DNA of 34,566 nucleotides, taken from assembly GCA_944389115.1 (NCBI GenBank), contig CALXLE010000066.1, forward strand, positions 1 to 34,566, read 5' to 3'. Position numbers and translations under genes: made by a program. The stretch's first letter is position 1; every line of letters starts with the position of its first letter. The notes below the pieces were generated by a model. That model did no database searches, was not told the origin of the DNA, and saw only the letters and a program-made list of their open reading frames with translations. Below, in pieces: positions 32,654 through 34,566 of the stretch. The stretch is from an uncultured Spirochaetaceae bacterium (GTDB taxonomy: Bacteria; Spirochaetota; Spirochaetia; Sphaerochaetales; Sphaerochaetaceae).

Positions 32654-33583
32654 ATGAATCAAAAAAGAAAACAAGCTTACTTAATTATGGCTCATACAAA
32701 TTTTGAGCAATTGAAATTACTTATAGCAGCTCTAGATTTCAGGCTAACTGATATATTCATACATATTGATAAAAATTCAGACTATAATGATTTTGAAAGT
32801 TTAAAAAGGATACCCAAATATTCATATATTGAAGTTTTTAAAGAGTTCAGGGTATTTTGGGCTGATTTCTCACAAACTGAATGTGAGCTTTTTCTTTTGG
32901 ATAAAGCGAGAAACCATGATACATATGAATACTATCATCTGATATCAAATGCAGATTTCCCTACAATGTCCCAGAAAGATATATATAAAATCTTTCATGA
33001 AAACTTGGGTAAAGAATTTGTCTCTTTCCGATTTCCTATGAACATATGGCCTTTTAACAACAAGCCATATACAACCGAAATAAAATATTTCCATGTTTTA
33101 TCAAGGTATTATAGGACAAGGAGTAAACTTGTAAATAAAATAGTATATTGTACGGAATATTTTTGTGTATTCCTGCAGTTCCTCCTTCGAATTGATAGGA
33201 TCAAGAATCAATATATTCCCGCAAAAGGTTCAAACTGGTTTAGTATTACTGATAATTTTGCAAGCTATATTTTGTCGAAAAAAGAATGGATATATAAAAA
33301 TTATCATATGACTCGCTCTTCTGAAGAAGTTTTCCCTGCTGTTTTAGTATATAACTCTGAATTCAGAAAGAACCTCTACGACCAGAATTATGATTGTTCA
33401 AACAATGCAAACCAGAGATATATAGACTGGGAGAGAGGCTTTCCGTACACATTCAGAGTTGAGGACTATGATGAGATAATCAATTCCGGTCTCCCATTTG
33501 TCAGGAAGACAGACATGAGAATCGATGGAGGCCTTGTCCAGAAGCTCTACGATAAAATCATGGCTGAATCACAGGCGGAATAG
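32654..33583 (+). CDS. Beta-1,6-N-acetylglucosaminyltransferase family (GT14) protein
   Basis: 309 residues. Core-2/I-branching type: KRKQAYLIMAHTNFEQLKLL, IFIHIDKNSD, YHLISNADFPTMSQKDIY, KGSNWFSITDNFASYIL and RSSEEVFPAVLVYNSEF, in which the second Glu is the family's catalytic position. Bacterial members add GlcNAc or other sugars to capsule or exopolysaccharide. The SD is weak (AGG ten bases upstream). The first 750 bases are very AT-rich but the last about 160 bases are near 50% GC. The stop overlaps the convergent glycosyltransferase by 15 bases. Confidence 0.88.
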   Translation: MNQKRKQAYLIMAHTNFEQLKLLIAALDFRLTDIFIHIDKNSDYNDFESLKRIPKYSYIEVFKEFRVFWADFSQTECELFLLDKARNHDTYEYYHLISNADFPTMSQKDIYKIFHENLGKEFVSFRFPMNIWPFNNKPYTTEIKYFHVLSRYYRTRSKLVNKIVYCTEYFCVFLQFLLRIDRIKNQYIPAKGSNWFSITDNFASYILSKKEWIYKNYHMTRSSEEVFPAVLVYNSEFRKNLYDQNYDCSNNANQRYIDWERGFPYTFRVEDYDEIINSGLPFVRKTDMRIDGGLVQKLYDKIMAESQAE

Positions 33584-34471
33584 CTCCGGGTTGCTCTCAT
33601 AGAGCTCTAGCATCTTCTTTGTCTGCGGGCCGTAGCCGAAATGCCCTACTACGGAATTCTCTGCAACGGCAAGCGGGCGGGAATTGGCTGCAGCCGCACC
33701 TATCGCTATTGTCTCATCAAGTCCCATTCCGTTCCCGAATACTACCGGGAACCTCCAGAATGACTCCCAGAATGAGCGTCGGTAAAGAATGCATCCGATG
33801 CTCAGCCTTATCGGGCAGATAGAGACATCCGGAATGGTGAATGATGCATTCAGGTCATCGATATTAGGCACAACACCACCATCGCCCCACATGAAGCGTG
33901 CTATGTCGACATTGGATTCTATAGGGCTCTTCTGCCCAGCTTCCATATAAGCCTTGCCGAATCTGATCTCATACTCATCGATCTTCCCTATCTTCTCAAG
34001 GATTCTGCGGAAGCCATAGGCATTCACGTTCAGAAGCGGTGCGGCCATACCTATCTTATAAGGAGTCTCATCCTCGGCCTTGAGCATTGCTGCTTCCATC
34101 TTCTCGAATGTACCTTCTGTAAGGAAGATATCCTCATCGATTTTATAGATGAGCTCTGCATCGGGGTACAGATTTATAGCGATATTCTGGATCAGGCAAA
34201 CATTGTTCTTCTTCGTTGACAGATAGGACCAGGAATACTCCTCCGCCATCTTCTCAAGCTCCGGGAAATATCTTCCGGAGGATATGAGGCATACATCGAT
34301 ATCGTCAGGGATGAAGCGGACGAAACGCCCAACGACATCTGGCCACAGAACCTGTTTGTATCCAATCAGGAATAAGCAGAGCTTATGCATGCCGCGTCTT
34401 CTGTCTGTGAAACGGTATCGTCCCTTTGTATTATGCTTAAGCACATATGGCTTGAACTTCAGTAAATCCAT
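33569..34471 (-). CDS. GT-A type glycosyltransferase
   Basis: About 300 residues from ATG 34471, chosen because AGGG lies seven bases upstream; ATGs at 34474 and 34489 are also possible. The catalytic-type D-x-D is in LIYKIDEDIFLTEG. MHKLCLFLIGYKQVLWPDVV starts the nucleotide-binding domain, with NGMGLDETIAIGAAAANSRP and VVGHFGYGPQTK further on. No exact family name; it looks like capsule/O-antigen region transferases that are placed near GT2. The base composition is that of the chromosome, unlike the AT-rich genes to its left. Confidence 0.75.
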   Translation of the reverse strand: MDLLKFKPYVLKHNTKGRYRFTDRRRGMHKLCLFLIGYKQVLWPDVVGRFVRFIPDDIDVCLISSGRYFPELEKMAEEYSWSYLSTKKNNVCLIQNIAINLYPDAELIYKIDEDIFLTEGTFEKMEAAMLKAEDETPYKIGMAAPLLNVNAYGFRRILEKIGKIDEYEIRFGKAYMEAGQKSPIESNVDIARFMWGDGGVVPNIDDLNASFTIPDVSICPIRLSIGCILYRRSFWESFWRFPVVFGNGMGLDETIAIGAAAANSRPLAVAENSVVGHFGYGPQTKKMLELYESNPELFRL

Positions 34472-34533
34472 CATCCTACCCTGATACATTCCAATATAGC
34501 AGACAAACCCCTATTGATGATAGAATTTATGGT

Positions 34534-34566
34534 ATGGGTAATCTCTGGCATGTGAAAAACTGGTTC
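34534..34566 (+). CDS. Possible start of a further gene (runs off the window)
   Basis: An ATG at 34534 opens an unbroken frame to the window edge (MGNLWHVKNWF). No convincing SD precedes it. It diverges from the GT-A gene. Eleven residues are too few to name it. Confidence 0.25.
   Translation, partial: MGNLWHVKNWF

Overview
The window looks like the chromosome of a diderm, low-to-mid GC bacterium with strong Shine-Dalgarno (SD) sites (AAGGAGG type). A spirochaete of the Sphaerochaeta/Treponema kind is the best guess. The reasons are the substrate-binding protein that starts its mature part with a GGTSES-like sequence, the AAA-ATPase/PD-(D/E)XK protein, and the need for an outer membrane. This is inference from gene style; no rRNA or tRNA marker is present.

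Layout. (1) 1-6770: 3' end of a helicase-like gene, a convergent RloA/RloB anti-phage-type pair with its own promoter and paired operator-like boxes, an M18 aminopeptidase coupled to a MATE exporter, and a convergent AAA-ATPase/PD-(D/E)XK protein. (2) 6951-12205: a sugar-uptake operon on the minus strand in the order cupin, aldo/keto reductase, binding protein, two permeases, FadR-type GntR regulator, with a clear promoter and an overlapping palindromic operator. (3) 12323-26053: the centrepiece, a chaperone-usher surface-fibre locus on the minus strand. It has one PapD-like chaperone, one very unusual usher, twelve secreted subunit-like proteins in a tightly packed operon of about 12.4 kb, and two tiny secreted paralogues beyond a terminator-like hairpin. 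A small lipoprotein gene lies upstream. (4) 26726-30230: housekeeping genes (branched-chain aminotransferase, Nudix hydrolase, small membrane protein, bifunctional NAD(P)HX repair enzyme) and a very short orphan Phd/YefM-like antitoxin. (5) 30247-34489: four glycosyltransferases for a surface polysaccharide. The middle of this block is strongly AT-rich and the composition changes inside the genes.

The main discovery candidate is the chaperone-usher system. The usher has a recognisable N-terminal domain, plug and beta-barrel. It does not begin with a cleavable signal peptide: it begins with about three membrane helices followed by about 200 residues of acidic, Pro/Glu/Val/Ala-rich linker with an internal 44-residue repeat, like TonB. 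This suggests an usher tethered to the inner membrane. The subunits share three motifs (IGFS-like, YxYW-like, and a C-terminal Y-x-G/A-x-L-x-L-x-I strand) and show no conserved disulfide. A run of eight G residues lies next to a -10-like box upstream of the chaperone and could make expression phase-variable.
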